From NCBI RefSeq assembly GCF_042453785.1, contig NC_091665.1, forward strand, positions 9,185,501 to 9,249,500: a DNA stretch of 64,000 bases, read 5' to 3'. This document shows, piece by piece, positions 22,338 to 32,170 of this stretch (its first letter is position 1; each line of letters begins with the position of its first letter). Source of the DNA: Malus domestica. Lineage: Eukaryota > Streptophyta > Magnoliopsida > Rosales > Rosaceae. The position numbers were made by a program, and so were the translations under genes. The notes under the pieces are model-generated. The model was given only the letters and a program-made list of their open reading frames with translations, ran no database searches and was not told the origin of the DNA.

Positions 22338-22508
22338 GTACTTCCATTAGACATGCCTTTCATAATTTTGTCTAGTCCACTAATTGTCCATTAGTCTTTC
22401 TTTACTATTTCCATTAGTTGTTGTCCGCTCCTTTGGCTCCTATAAAGAGCATCTCTATTGTAAATCATAATATAGAAATACAATATACATTTTATACTCA
22501 CCTTAATT
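22283..22508 (+). repeat. 3' LTR of the young copia
   Basis: This 226-bp partner of 17938-18163 directly follows the GCGGGGGCG purine tract. Confidence 0.9.
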
Positions 22509-22757
22509 GAAACTATATCACGGTTAATCACATAGTGGATACATGAACGAACATAAGCAAGAAGTAGATAAGGAATGTTTTTCTATATTGTAAAGAAGCA
22601 ATGAATATTGCTAAAGTCTACATTTACATGCATAATCCGATCTGGGGTGACAATAATTCTCCCTCCTCAATCGGAAAAAAATGTGTAAATATTCCATTGC
22701 ACAAAATTGTGACAATCACAGAGACGAGTTCATGTAATCGTTCTCCATTATCCAATC

Positions 22758-23063
22758 TCACAATGCTTTCAAGCGACAAATAAGATCAAGGAAGGCATCT
22801 TGTCTGCAGGGGACTGTTAGACCGCCCATTGGGTGATCAAATCCGAATTCCTCCTCAGCGTCACTCAGCAAGTCTTGAAATGCAGGGTGGTTGAGGAATG
22901 ATATAGGAACAACGAACCGCTGCTTCTCACTCTCGCCAACATAAACTGGAAAATAACCTTTAGGGACATCTGCTAAATTATATGACGCTCCTTGACTTGA
23001 ATTTGAAAAAGATCGCTGAAAAAGTTTCTTAGCAGGAATCACAGCTGGAAGACGGAACCCCAT
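22758..23063 (-). CDS. SAUR-family protein (unit 2, minus arm)
   Basis: An intact 101-codon single exon. The head is [20 protein letters not shown] and the core contains [32 protein letters not shown], and [13 protein letters not shown]. It differs from unit 1 by FPVYVGE for FAVYVGE and a serine/glutamine-rich linker (SSQGASYNLA), features it shares with the copies at 25133 and 30379. A TATATAT box lies at 23203-23209, about 140 bp upstream. The divergent plus-arm partner begins at 24014 and is a pseudogene. The 3' flank to 22580 matches the flanks of units 3 and 4 (TCTACATTTACATG...AATCCGAT). Confidence 0.93.
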   Translation of the reverse strand: MGFRLPAVIPAKKLFQRSFSNSSQGASYNLADVPKGYFPVYVGESEKQRFVVPISFLNHPAFQDLLSDAEEEFGFDHPMGGLTVPCRQDAFLDLICRLKAL

Positions 23064-23199
23064 GTTGTAAATCTTGGGAGTAAAGACTTGTAATCAAGTT
23101 TACAGAGACTTGAAGAAGATCACAAGGAATTTCGGAACGAGGAAACTTATACTGAGAAGTTGTAGACTTACTTTGGTGGTCATAAACCTATGCATTCAT

Positions 23200-23445
23200 A
23201 TGGTATATATAGTTGAAAAGTCTTGTAAAATATCCTCATGTATTAAGGAAAACATATGGTGAAGACAATCCGGATGGGGTATAGAAGGGAATAATAGCTC
23301 ATGAGGGATCACATGGTTCTGTCTTCCCATCAATCCTTTAGGCAAAATATACGGATCAAATTAACAATTTCGCTTCCCGTCACATATTTTTGTTTGTTAG
23401 GAGGCAGATATGAAGTCTCAATCACTACCAAGGAGTGTTGGTGAT
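23200..23445 (-). promoter_or_regulatory. unit 2 SAUR promoter blocks
   Basis: TATATAT at 23203-23209, GGGATCACATGGTTCTGTCT at 23305-23324 and GTCTCAATCACTACCAAGGA at 23414-23433 are conserved with the other units. The rest of the spacer to 24013 has no gene. It ends in sequence shared with the other plus-arm 5' flanks, such as TTGTTAAGAAATTTTAA. Confidence 0.6.
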
Positions 23446-24013
23446 GAATAGGAAGACCAAGCCATGTGAACTTTGATCCAATGCTATATGTCTCTTTAAA
23501 ATCCCAAATCAATTGCTTCAAGACCACTCACATCAACTACTTGAGATATTGTTCGACAGATCGGTCCTTTTATTTCTTTCTGTTTGGACACGAAATAAAA
23601 AGCAAATTAGTTACCAAGTGGTTCAAAAACTTGAATGTTTAATTAGGCAGCTGAAGAAGAAAATGCTTGTCTTCAGTATGTCTCTGATTTTCTAAGCTTA
23701 TATTTATCCTTGCAAAAGGCTTCAATTGTTTATTTTAGTTTTAATCTGACATCTGATTTTGCTTGAGCTGATTTCTTTTCATTGGGTCCATCCTGGTGGC
23801 TTATCACCAATGATTTTAGTCAACAGATGGCTTTTGACACGCCAATTTATCTACAAGTACAATTATACATACATATGATAAGAGTAAGAAGCAAATTAAA
23901 AGCACGATTATGCTAATTCCCAACTACTAATCATCTCAAATCTTTCTTTTCTACAAGCTGAGTATTCAATTGAAATTTACATTGTTGGTTTTCTTGTTAA
24001 GAAATTTTAAGCA

Positions 24014-24286
24014 ACGGGTTTCCGTTTGCCTGGTATTGCTCATGCTAAGAGAAACAAAGTACCTTCGAAGGCCTTGGACGTTCCTAAAGACCTTTTTGAG
24101 TCTATGTTGGGGAGGGCCCAAATAAGCTAAGCGATATGTGATTCCCATCTCATACTTGAACCAACCTTTATTCCAAGATTTGATAAGTCGAACTGAAGAA
24201 GAATTTGGGTATGATCATCCCATGGGTGCTATCACAATCCCGTGCAGTGAAGATACCTTGATTTCACCTCTTGCTTCAGTGTATAA
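24014..24286 (+). pseudogene. SAUR plus-arm pseudogene (unit 2): start codon lost, frameshifted
   Basis: The sequence aligns along its length with the intact plus-arm gene at 59163. The start is ACG instead of ATG (24014-24016), followed by GFRLPGIAHAKRNKVPSKAL and DVPK. A short rearrangement then reads [13 protein letters not shown] and meets TAA, where FAVYVGE is expected. The downstream part ([36 protein letters not shown]) is present but out of register. No protein is expected. The 3' flank (24300-24510) keeps similarity to the other plus-arm flanks, so this was a normal unit before decay. Confidence 0.88.
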
Positions 24287-25132
24287 GAAGAAGGTTACGT
24301 AGGCTTCATTTATCGGCTTGTACAAAAGCGAGTTGCCTACTCGGACAAATTTTTGGTTTCAATTTTTGCATCTTCCGACGGAAGAGGCTTTTGATAAATT
24401 CATTAGATACAATTTCAAACCCTTGGGAGCTGAGGATACAAGTTCATATTCTCAACTAATTCTTATGAACTTTCCTAATAGATTTCCAAATGAAAGGCTA
24501 ATGAGGTTGTAAATAAGTTCTTGTATACTCAATTATGCCATTGTTGTCTTTATACCGGTTACACTCACTAGCCTTGCGAGGATACCATTAACACGACCAT
24601 TAGAAGTGCACGTCATTTATGTGCTCTAAACACCTAAAGCTAAGTACCTTGAGTGGGCTAGACCGAATGGAAGGAGGGTTAGGGGGAAGGATTTAAGACT
24701 TTGCTGGAAACAACGAGCTTTTTATACGTTTTTAACATTTCTAAATGTCATGGGAAATTTTCATGTTCAATCATACACCTCAAGGATTAACAAATTGCAG
24801 TCGCAATTAGACATGAAACTATGAGAATCTGTAGAAGAAATTTATCCATTTACAAAATCCTATTCCAGGGGGACAATAATTCTTTATTGTAAAGAAGCCA
24901 TGAATATTACTACAGTCTCCATTTACATAATCGATTCTTGGGGGACAATATTTCTTTATTGTAAAGAAGCTATGAATATTACTAGAGTCTCCATTTACAT
25001 AATCGATTCCAGGGGTACAATATTTATTCCTCCTGGATCGAAAAAAAAATGTACAAGATGGGGATATGTCTGGTGTACCAAATTGTAACAATCACACAGT
25101 TGATGTAATTGTTCTCCATTATATATCCAGTC
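24287..25132. repeat. duplicated SAUR 3' flank with an ~80-bp tandem repeat
   Basis: From about 24480 to 24835 the sequence matches 29825-30150 (GATTTCCAAATGAA, GAGGTTGTAAAT, TAAGTTCTTGTATACTC-like stretches), so units 3 and 4 were duplicated with their flanks. Within 24838-25025 an ~80-bp unit with GACAATA.TTCTTTATTGTAA and ATGAATATTACTA occurs about 2.5 times. No gene is seen. Confidence 0.7.
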
Positions 25133-25438
25133 TCACAATGCACTCAAGTGGGAAATGAGATCAATGAAGGTATCTTGTCTGCAGGGAATTGTTAAACCGC
25201 CCATTTGGTGATCATATCCGAATTCTTCTTCAGCCTCACTTAGCAAGCCTTGAAATGAAGGCTGATTGACGATGGATATAGGAACAACGAACCGCTGCTT
25301 CTCACTCTCGCCAACATAAACTGGAAAATAACCTTTTGGGACATCTGCTAAATTATACAAAGCTCCTTGACTTGAATTTGAGAAAGACAGTCGAAGAAGT
25401 TTCTTAGCAGGAATTATAGCTGGAAGACGGAACCCCAT
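25133..25438 (-). CDS. SAUR-family protein (unit 3, minus arm)
   Basis: An intact 101-codon exon with head [20 protein letters not shown] and core [34 protein letters not shown], and [13 protein letters not shown]. The otherwise invariant Pro of DHPMGG is Gln here (DHQMGG), and VNQ replaces LNQ. These changes are unique to this copy and may affect function, which I infer only from conservation among the paralogues. A TATATATA box at 25581-25588 lies about 145 bp upstream. Unit 4 is the closest relative. The plus-arm partner is missing because a composite insertion begins at 25909. Confidence 0.92.
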   Translation of the reverse strand: MGFRLPAIIPAKKLLRLSFSNSSQGALYNLADVPKGYFPVYVGESEKQRFVVPISIVNQPSFQGLLSEAEEEFGYDHQMGGLTIPCRQDTFIDLISHLSAL

Positions 25439-25574
25439 TGTTGTGAATCTTGAGAGAAGACTGGTAATTGAGTTTAAATAAACTGGAAGATCTCAAGGAA
25501 CTTGTGAAACAAGGAAAATTAAACGTGATGTTGTATACTTAATTTGGTGGTCAATGTCATTAACCAATGAGTTC

Positions 25575-25825
25575 ATACGGTATATATAGTTGAAGAGACT
25601 TGTACAATATCTTCTATTGAAGAAAATATATGGTGAAGGCAATCCGGATGGGGTATAGAAGGGAACAAGAGCTCATGAGGGATCACATGGTTTTGTCTTC
25701 CCGTGCTTAAAGGCCCTTTAAGCAAACTATGTGGATCAAATTAACTATTTCTCTTTCCATTATTTATTTTTTATTGTCAGGCAAATATGAAGTCTCAATC
25801 CCTACCAAGGAGTCATGGTGTTGAA
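25575..25825 (-). promoter_or_regulatory. unit 3 SAUR promoter blocks
   Basis: TATATATA at 25581-25588, GGGATCACATGGTTTTGTCT at 25679-25698 and GTCTCAATCCCTACCAAGGA at 25792-25811. These have the same order and spacing as in unit 4 (30822, 30921, 31033). Confidence 0.6.
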
Positions 25826-25908
25826 TCAGAAGACACAGGAACTTTGATCAAATGCTGATGTGCCATACCTGTATTAACTCAATTGATTCACGACCACTCA
25901 CACCAACT

Positions 25909-27939
25909 TGATAGGATTTTTACCACACATGCAAAAAGGGTTAAAAACACCTAAAATACTTGCAAAAGAAACAAGGTTGTCTACTCTGATAAATATTGGG
26001 TTCCAAATGTCGCTACAAAAAAATGGGCCTTTTGAGACGGTCAAAACGTGTCGCGAAAGCATCTAAAAGCGTCGCGATAGCCCTTTTATGACGAACTTGC
26101 AACGGCCAATAACGCATCGCAACAAAATGGTGTCGAAAATGTTTGGTCTATTGTACGCGATGCTTTGAGCACGTCGCAAGTACTATTTACTACGGCTTGT
26201 GACGGCTACCTATGCGTCACAAATAAGTGGCCTCGGGTTTAAAAAAAACTTAGGCGTCAAATGGGACCCCACAATGACATTATTTTAACAACTTCACTAA
26301 AATTATTTTATGTGAAATTTACTATAGGTTCCAAATTAAAATAAATTATGTAAATTTCTATAAACTACTGTTTGGACCCAATTTTACAATATTGGCCTGA
26401 GCAATCAAGACCGTTGAATGAGCAAGATTATGGGCCGTTGGATGACTCCGAACATTCAGAGGCCGTGATTTTGCATGCATTCGGCCTACATATTTAAAGC
26501 CGTTGGATGACGGAAACGAAGGAAACTATATTAGATGTTACTATTTTATTAGTAATTTTAATATGGTGATTTATCTTATGATTACATCTTGAGAGTTAAA
26601 CAAATGAAGGAGGTTACATTGCAACAAGGACTCTGTGGTCACGTGTTGTGCAACTTGGTTTGTTCGCGGCTTGATCAATGCAGAAAATCAATAATTATCA
26701 GGATTTAGGAATATTGGGATATGCATAAGGCAAGGCAGCAGATAAATATGTATGCAGGATGGGATGATTATCATATAAAGTACAAATGGTATATGCCTTT
26801 TGATGTTTTGGTTTTGGCCACGTGAATGTGCTTTTTGGGATTATATTCCATCTTATTATGCGTGCATGGCTACACTTGAATCAATGTGGTGGAAATAGAG
26901 TTCTAGTTGTACTAGGTGACAGTCTGAGGGCACGAGTTTTTTGGAAGGAAAACATGGGCTTTTTGAATAATGGTGAAGCAAAGTCAGATGATGATGGCAT
27001 CTAAAATAGAGGCTTTCGCTTATCTTAAGAAGTCTTTATCTGAAGTTCTAGTTGACGAGTTTGAATTGAAATCAAATTCTACACTAGTGTGAAGCTGCGC
27101 CGCAACATTTGCTTCTATAAATACAATGTCGCGGGCATCATCCAAGGACTATCTCCAACTCAACACACAAACTGCCTTACGCAAACCCTCGCTCTACGCA
27201 AAACCTCTCAACAACCTTAAGATTTTTATTTTCTTTTTCGCCAACACATCTTCAGTTTGGATAAACAACACTATGAAGGCAACCGGCGAACATCTTCAGT
27301 TTGGATAAACAGCACTGCCGTCATAGAATCAGCCGACCGTGAAGCACCTTCAATTTGGATAAACAACATTGCGTCAAGGCCGACTGGTTATCTATCCAAG
27401 TCTTGGTCGAGAAGGGTTTTCGAATCCTTATTGGCAGAGGTCATTTCACTAGCCTTCTCAATAAAGTGAGGTGTTACCAATCACTGGACTTGGCGTATTG
27501 AACGCCAAGTTATTTTATGATTAGATACTCACAAGTTGGATTTAGAGTTCGGCATTCTGACGGCCGAACCACATTTACGATTAAGACGTACGTCTGCTTT
27601 GAATACTTGTGTCCATATAGTCTGGTGTCGATTTGGTATGCTTATACTCTTACGAATATAATCACCGTGACCGAATCCAACACCGACGATTTGTGAACTT
27701 CGTAGAACTAGTAGCCTTGTCTTCAGGCTCTAGAACCCAAATGCCGAGACGTGTTCCTTCCTCGACCGCAATCGCAAGATTGAGAAGTTAGCAGCGCATT
27801 CGACGTAGCATCAACATATTTTACTCCTCGGCCGAGCTCGGCCGACAAGTTGGCACGCTTGCATACAACCGAATGACGTAATTAGCTCCTTAGTTACTCG
27901 GCTTGCGCGCCACGTAGGCTTGTTAGTTTTTAGGGTCAA
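25909..27939 (+). mobile_element. composite insertion: LTR start, CACTA-like end, LTR-like right part
   Basis: The SAUR spacer stops at CAACT (25904-25908). What follows, TGATAGGATTTTTACC, is the same start as the solo LTR at 52295, with about 65 bp of similarity. At 26008 CGCTACAAAAAAATGGG begins, close to the CACTA-transposon terminus CACTACAAAAA, with subterminal GTCGCGA-type repeats to about 26230. The right part has a TATA box (CTATAAATAC, 27112-27121) and ends GGGTCAACA, as LTRs do. CAACT recurs at 27940-27944. No transposase or pol is present. The exact make-up is uncertain. Confidence 0.45.
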
Positions 27940-27944
27940 CAACT

Positions 27945-28568
27945 ACACACAAATTGTTATTAATAATGAACTATAAATTAGGTAAATTTTAATACAATGT
28001 ATTATCATATAGAAGTACCAACAAAAGTATGAAATCAACTGCACTTGTACTTAAAGTTAGTTGAATGGTCGTATCAATTATAGTATTACACACCAACGAC
28101 ATCATGTAGTCTTTATCTAGAACTTGCAACAAGTGACATTTTTGATACAGATTGCAAAGCTCCTGACACATATGAACACACATCGCTAGAAATAGATTGC
28201 GAAGCTCCTGACACATATGAACACATAGCGCTAGAAACAGATTGCGAAGCTCCTGAAACATATGAACACACAACATAAGTAAAATTATACATGTCCAACT
28301 TGTAGGGAAGACAAAGTTGACACTCATATCACCTGCTTTGAATATTTCAACTTTCCATGGAATTCATTGTAATCTCCCTCTTTAAGTGCCCTCAAACAAC
28401 TGAATTTTTACAAGAGGAAACACAACATTTTCCAAGATACTTAAACACTAACATATATTACGATTTCTTCACTTATATGGGACATTCCTATTGCAAATAG
28501 TATATCAGATATATCATGAAAACTGGTACTTGTAGAATTAAACTAGCAAGAAAAATGGCTAACCAGAA
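27945..28568. other. spacer with a 45-bp tandem repeat (open on the minus strand)
   Basis: Between 28140 and 28275 a 45-bp unit (GCTCCTGACACATATGAACA..) is present three times. As a multiple of three it keeps a minus-strand frame open and encodes a repeated CSYVSGASQSVSSAM-like 15-mer (within 27989-28327). It may be a remnant exon or just a minisatellite. I do not recognise the peptide. Confidence 0.4.
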
Positions 28569-28862
28569 TGTCACATCCCGACCCGGGCCCCCACCACATT
28601 CCGGGCTTGACTCCACCATAGCACGATATTGTCCGCTTTAGGCCCCGACCACGCCCTCACGGTTTTGTTTATGGGAACTCTCACAAGAACTTCCCAGTGG
28701 GTCATCCATCATGGGATTGCTCTCGCGCAAACTCGCTTAACTTTGGAGTTCTGATGGAACCCAAAGCCAGTGAGCTCCCATAAGGCCTCGTGCTAGGTAG
28801 AGATGGGAATATACAAAGACAGCTTACAGGATCCACTCCCTTGGGCGATGTGGGATCTTACA
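28569..28862 (-). mobile_element. Cassandra-type TRIM, solo LTR with 5S rRNA-like core
   Basis: The LTR is 294 bp. On the minus strand it starts TGTAAGATCCCACATCG and ends GGTCGGGATGTGACA. Its middle (about 28670-28790, minus strand) matches plant 5S rRNA at CCATCAGAACTCC, GTTAAGCG, GCGAGAG, and GGATGACCCACTGGGAAGTT. That is the hallmark of Cassandra, whose LTRs carry 5S-derived RNA polymerase III promoter sequence. A short duplication AGAA(T) lies on both sides (28565 and 28863). There is no second LTR or internal domain. Confidence 0.9.
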
Positions 28863-29093
28863 AGAATGTCAAACATGTCCATTGCATATAAATCCTTGGC
28901 AATACAAATCCAGAGCATGCATACAACCAGTTTGTTGCAATGACCCAATCAAACCTTTATACGGTTTCCTCTGCCTCATTGCATTTTCCAATGTGGGTGT
29001 GGATAAACGATATGTTGATTGAGTCTCTTCCACTGACAAACTTTTGGAACCAAAATCCATAGAACTCGAGGGCCTTACTCCAGTTTCCCTCAT
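28863..29093 (-). CDS. unrecognised short ORF, possible exon remnant
   Basis: This is a 74-codon minus-strand frame starting MRETGVRPSSSMDFGSKSLS and continuing through EETQSTYRLSTPTLENAM and GLIGSLQQTGCMHALDLYC. The composition looks like ordinary coding sequence rather than a repeat, but it has no domain I recognise. It is cut close to its 3' end by the Cassandra LTR. It could be a captured gene fragment, a piece of an unidentified transposon gene or chance. Confidence 0.25.
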
Positions 29094-30378
29094 GCTCGAA
29101 GGTAATGATTTGAGAGCTCAACTTTCAATACCATCACCACAACACAAGAAAAAGAAAATCCAAATATAAGAATATTCATATGTTTTGAATATAATTTATC
29201 GTTGGGACCTTGGACAGTACTATACAGAGCCATGCTCACAAATAATAGTGTTTACCTACACAGGGACATCCTCAAAGCAGAGTGATTAACCAAACTCTCC
29301 ACCATACCCTGAATGAATTGGAAACCTAGTTGAAATTACACATTTCATCTAACTCTGGGACCAAAAATTAATCATATTTTCACAATGAAGAAAAGAGCAT
29401 TCTACCCAATTATATCGCTTTTGATAAACTCATGGGCTACAATTTCAAACCGCTTGAGAGCTGAGGATAAAAACGGTCAGCCAAACAGACATAGATTAAT
29501 TGACATCACCACAAGCATGTAATATGAACTTGAAAAATATCATACATTTGTACTTGTTACTTGTTCTGCAAAGATAGTTGAGAATGTATTATATATTTTC
29601 CTTCTTCCCTTGGTCATTTCACGTTTTTTTTGTTGAACTGGCCGTGAAATGTCACTTATCACCCCAGGGAACAACTTAAAATATATACAAGTAACAATCC
29701 TTTGATCTCACCAAATGGATACTAGTACTAACTACTAATCCATGTTTAATCCTGCATTACAAGCATCGATGAATCAAGTCAGAGAATTCACCCGTTGCCC
29801 CTAATTCTTGTATACTGTCCTTATATATGGATTTCCAAATGAAGGGCTAACGAGGTTGTAAATGAGTTCTTGTATACTCAGTTCAGCCATTATTGTCTTT
29901 AAACCTGCTAATGGGCTAGACCCAATGGTTAGGGGAAAGGATTTAGGACTGCGCTCGAAACAATGCTTTTTATAAGACTTTTTTACATTTCTATATGTCA
30001 TAGGAAATTCCCATGTTCAATCAAATTAAAGTCGCAATTAGATATGAAGGAGATTACTCCTGCTCAAAGTTTTGAATGCTATCTAGCACATTAGTATACT
30101 AACAGCTATTGAAAGTGATCCAAATGGAAACTCAATTATGAGAATCTGTAGAAGATATTAATCCATTTACATAATCCGATTCCAGGGGGACAATAATTCT
30201 TTATTGTAAAGAACATATGAATATTGCTACAGTCTACATTTACATAATCTGATCCCAAGGGGACAATAATTCTTCCTCCTGGGTCGAAAGAAAATGTACA
30301 AGATGTGGAACTTTTCCAATGTACAAAATTGTGACAATCACAGAGTTCATGTAATTGTTCTCCATTATGCATCCAGTC
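29094..30378. other. SAUR 3' flank, partly duplicated
   Basis: No gene is seen. 29405-29480 (GCTTTTGATAAACTCATGGG, CAATTTCAAACC) matches the plus-arm 3' flanks at 24390 and 59580. This implies that a plus-arm SAUR of unit 3 once lay to the left. 29825-30150 matches 24480-24835. 30150-30300 carries the same GACAATAATTCTTTATTGTA stretch as the unit-3 flank. Confidence 0.6.
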
Positions 30379-30684
30379 TCACAAAGCACTCAAGCGGGAA
30401 ATGAGATCAAGGAATGTATCTTGTCTGCAGGGAATCGTTACACCGCCCATTGGGTGATCATATCCGAATTCTTCTTCAGCCTCACTTAGCAAGTCTTGAA
30501 ATGAAGGCTGGTTGAGGATGGATATAGGAACAACAAACCGCTGCTTCTCACTCTTGCCAACATAAACTGGAAAATAACCTTTTGGGACGTCTGCTAAATT
30601 ATACGAAACTTGTTGACTTGAATTTGAAAAAGACCGTCGAAGAAGTTTCTTAGCAGGAATTACAGATGGAAGACGGAACCCCAT
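30379..30684 (-). CDS. SAUR-family protein (unit 4, minus arm)
   Basis: An intact 101-codon exon with head [20 protein letters not shown] and core [52 protein letters not shown]. Glu of VYVGE is Lys in this copy. It forms a close pair with unit 3, with coding and flanking sequence both nearly the same, and represents the youngest duplication in the cluster. The divergent partner was originally about 970 bp away and is now 8.4 kb away (39057), because the LINE inserted between them. Confidence 0.93.
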   Translation of the reverse strand: MGFRLPSVIPAKKLLRRSFSNSSQQVSYNLADVPKGYFPVYVGKSEKQRFVVPISILNQPSFQDLLSEAEEEFGYDHPMGGVTIPCRQDTFLDLISRLSAL

Positions 30685-30814
30685 TATTATCTTGAGAGGA
30701 AAGACTGGTAATCGAGTTTACAAAAACTTGAAGAAGATGTCAATGAACTTGTGAAACAAGGAAAATTAGACTTGAGCTGTTGTAGACTTAATTTGGTGGT
30801 CATTAACCAATGAG

Positions 30815-31065
30815 TTCATAGGTATATATAGTTGAAGAGTTTTGTACAATATCCTCTATTGATGAAAATATGTGGTGAAGACAATCCGGATGGGGTATAG
30901 AAGGGAACAGGAGCTCATGAGGGATCACATGGTTTTGTCTTCCCACGCTTAAAGGCCCTTTAAGCAAATCTGTGGATCAAATTAACTATTTCTCTATCCA
31001 ACATTTATTTTGGATTGGTAGGCAAATATGAAGTCTCAATCCCTACCAAGGAGTCATGGTGATGA
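30815..31065 (-). promoter_or_regulatory. unit 4 SAUR promoter blocks
   Basis: TATATATA at 30823-30830, GGGATCACATGGTTTTGTCT at 30921-30940 and GTCTCAATCCCTACCAAGGA at 31033-31052. 31066-31531 continues the shared spacer with no gene, including GGTCCATCCTGGTGGCTTAT near 31396. Confidence 0.6.
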
Positions 31066-31581
31066 ATCGGGAGACAGAGGCATGTGAACTTTGATCAAAT
31101 GCTAATGTCACTTACAAATCCCAACTCAATTGATTCACGACCACTCACACCAACTACTTGAGATATTGTCTGACACATAGATCCTTTTTTTGTGTTTGGA
31201 CATGAAAAACAAGAAGCAAATTAGTTAGCAAGTGGCTTCGAAAACTTGTATGTTTAATTAGCCACCTGCAGAAGAAAATGCCTTGTTTTCTTTTAGGCTT
31301 ATATTCATCCTTCCAAAAGGAATACTATCTGATAGCCTAGGTATTTATATTGACAAGTCCATGTGATTTTGCTTGAGCTGATGTCTCTTCATTGGGTCCA
31401 TCCTGGTGGCTTATCCCCAATCATTTTTATTTAAAATTTTTTTTTTTTTTTATAACAAATGACTTTTGAGATGCCCATGTATCTATACAAACAGTTATGA
31501 ATTATACATACATATGATAACAGTCGGGAGCAAATTGGAAGCAACACAAACAACAACAACAACAACAACAACAAAGCCTTT

Positions 31582-32170
31582 TCCCACTAAGTGGGGTCGG
31601 CTATATGAATCCTAGAACGCCATTGCGCTCGGTTTTGTGTCATGTCCTCCGTTAGATCCAAGTACTCTAAGTCTTTTCTTAGGGTCTCTTCCAAAGTTTT
31701 CCTAGGTCTTCCTCTACCCCTTCGGCCCTGAACCTCTGTTCCGTAGTCACATCTTCGAACCGAAGCGTCAGTAGGCCTTCTTTGCACATGTCCAAACCAC
31801 CGTAACCAATTTTCTCTCATCTTTCCTTCAATATCGGCTACTCCTACTTTACCTCGGATATCCTCATTCCCAATCTTATCCTTTCTCATGTGCCCACACA
31901 TCCCACGAAGCATCCTCATCTCCGCTACACCCATTTTGTATACGTGTTGATGCTTCACCGCCCAACATTATGTGCCATACAACATCGCTGGCCTTATTGC
32001 CGTCCTATAAAATTTTCCCTTGAGCTTCAATGGCCTACGACGGTCACACAACACGCCGGATGCACTCTTACACTTCATCCATCCAACTTGTATTCTATGG
32101 TTGAGATCTCCATCTAATTCTCCGTTCTCTTGCAAGATAGATCCTACGTAGCGAAAACGGTCGCTTTTTG
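31582..32170 (-). pseudogene. RTE LINE 3' end (C-terminus of the RT ORF), second copy
   Basis: The frame reads [19 protein letters not shown], then a stop after AMLYGT near 31968, then [20 protein letters not shown] to AQWRSRIHIADPT at 31587. It duplicates the 3' part of the ORF at 35664-36956 with scattered changes. Confidence 0.85.

Larger units (their letters stand above)
17938..22508 (+). mobile_element. near-complete young Ty1/copia retrotransposon with TSD
   Basis: Two 226-bp LTRs (17938-18163 and 22283-22508) differ at only about two positions. The primer site TGGTATCAAGAGC (18164-18176) follows the 5' LTR. A purine tract GCGGGGGCG lies just before the 3' LTR. The target duplication is GAAAC (17933-17937 and 22509-22513). 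The domain order is gag, protease, integrase, RT, RNase H. The LTR ends are TAA...ATT rather than TG...CA. Three nonsense codons and one frameshift inactivate this copy, but the frame is otherwise continuous. Confidence 0.93.

Noticed and set aside
28670-28790. A genuine 5S rRNA gene
   Set aside because: Only the internal-promoter part matches, and it is enclosed in TG...CA LTR ends typical of Cassandra.
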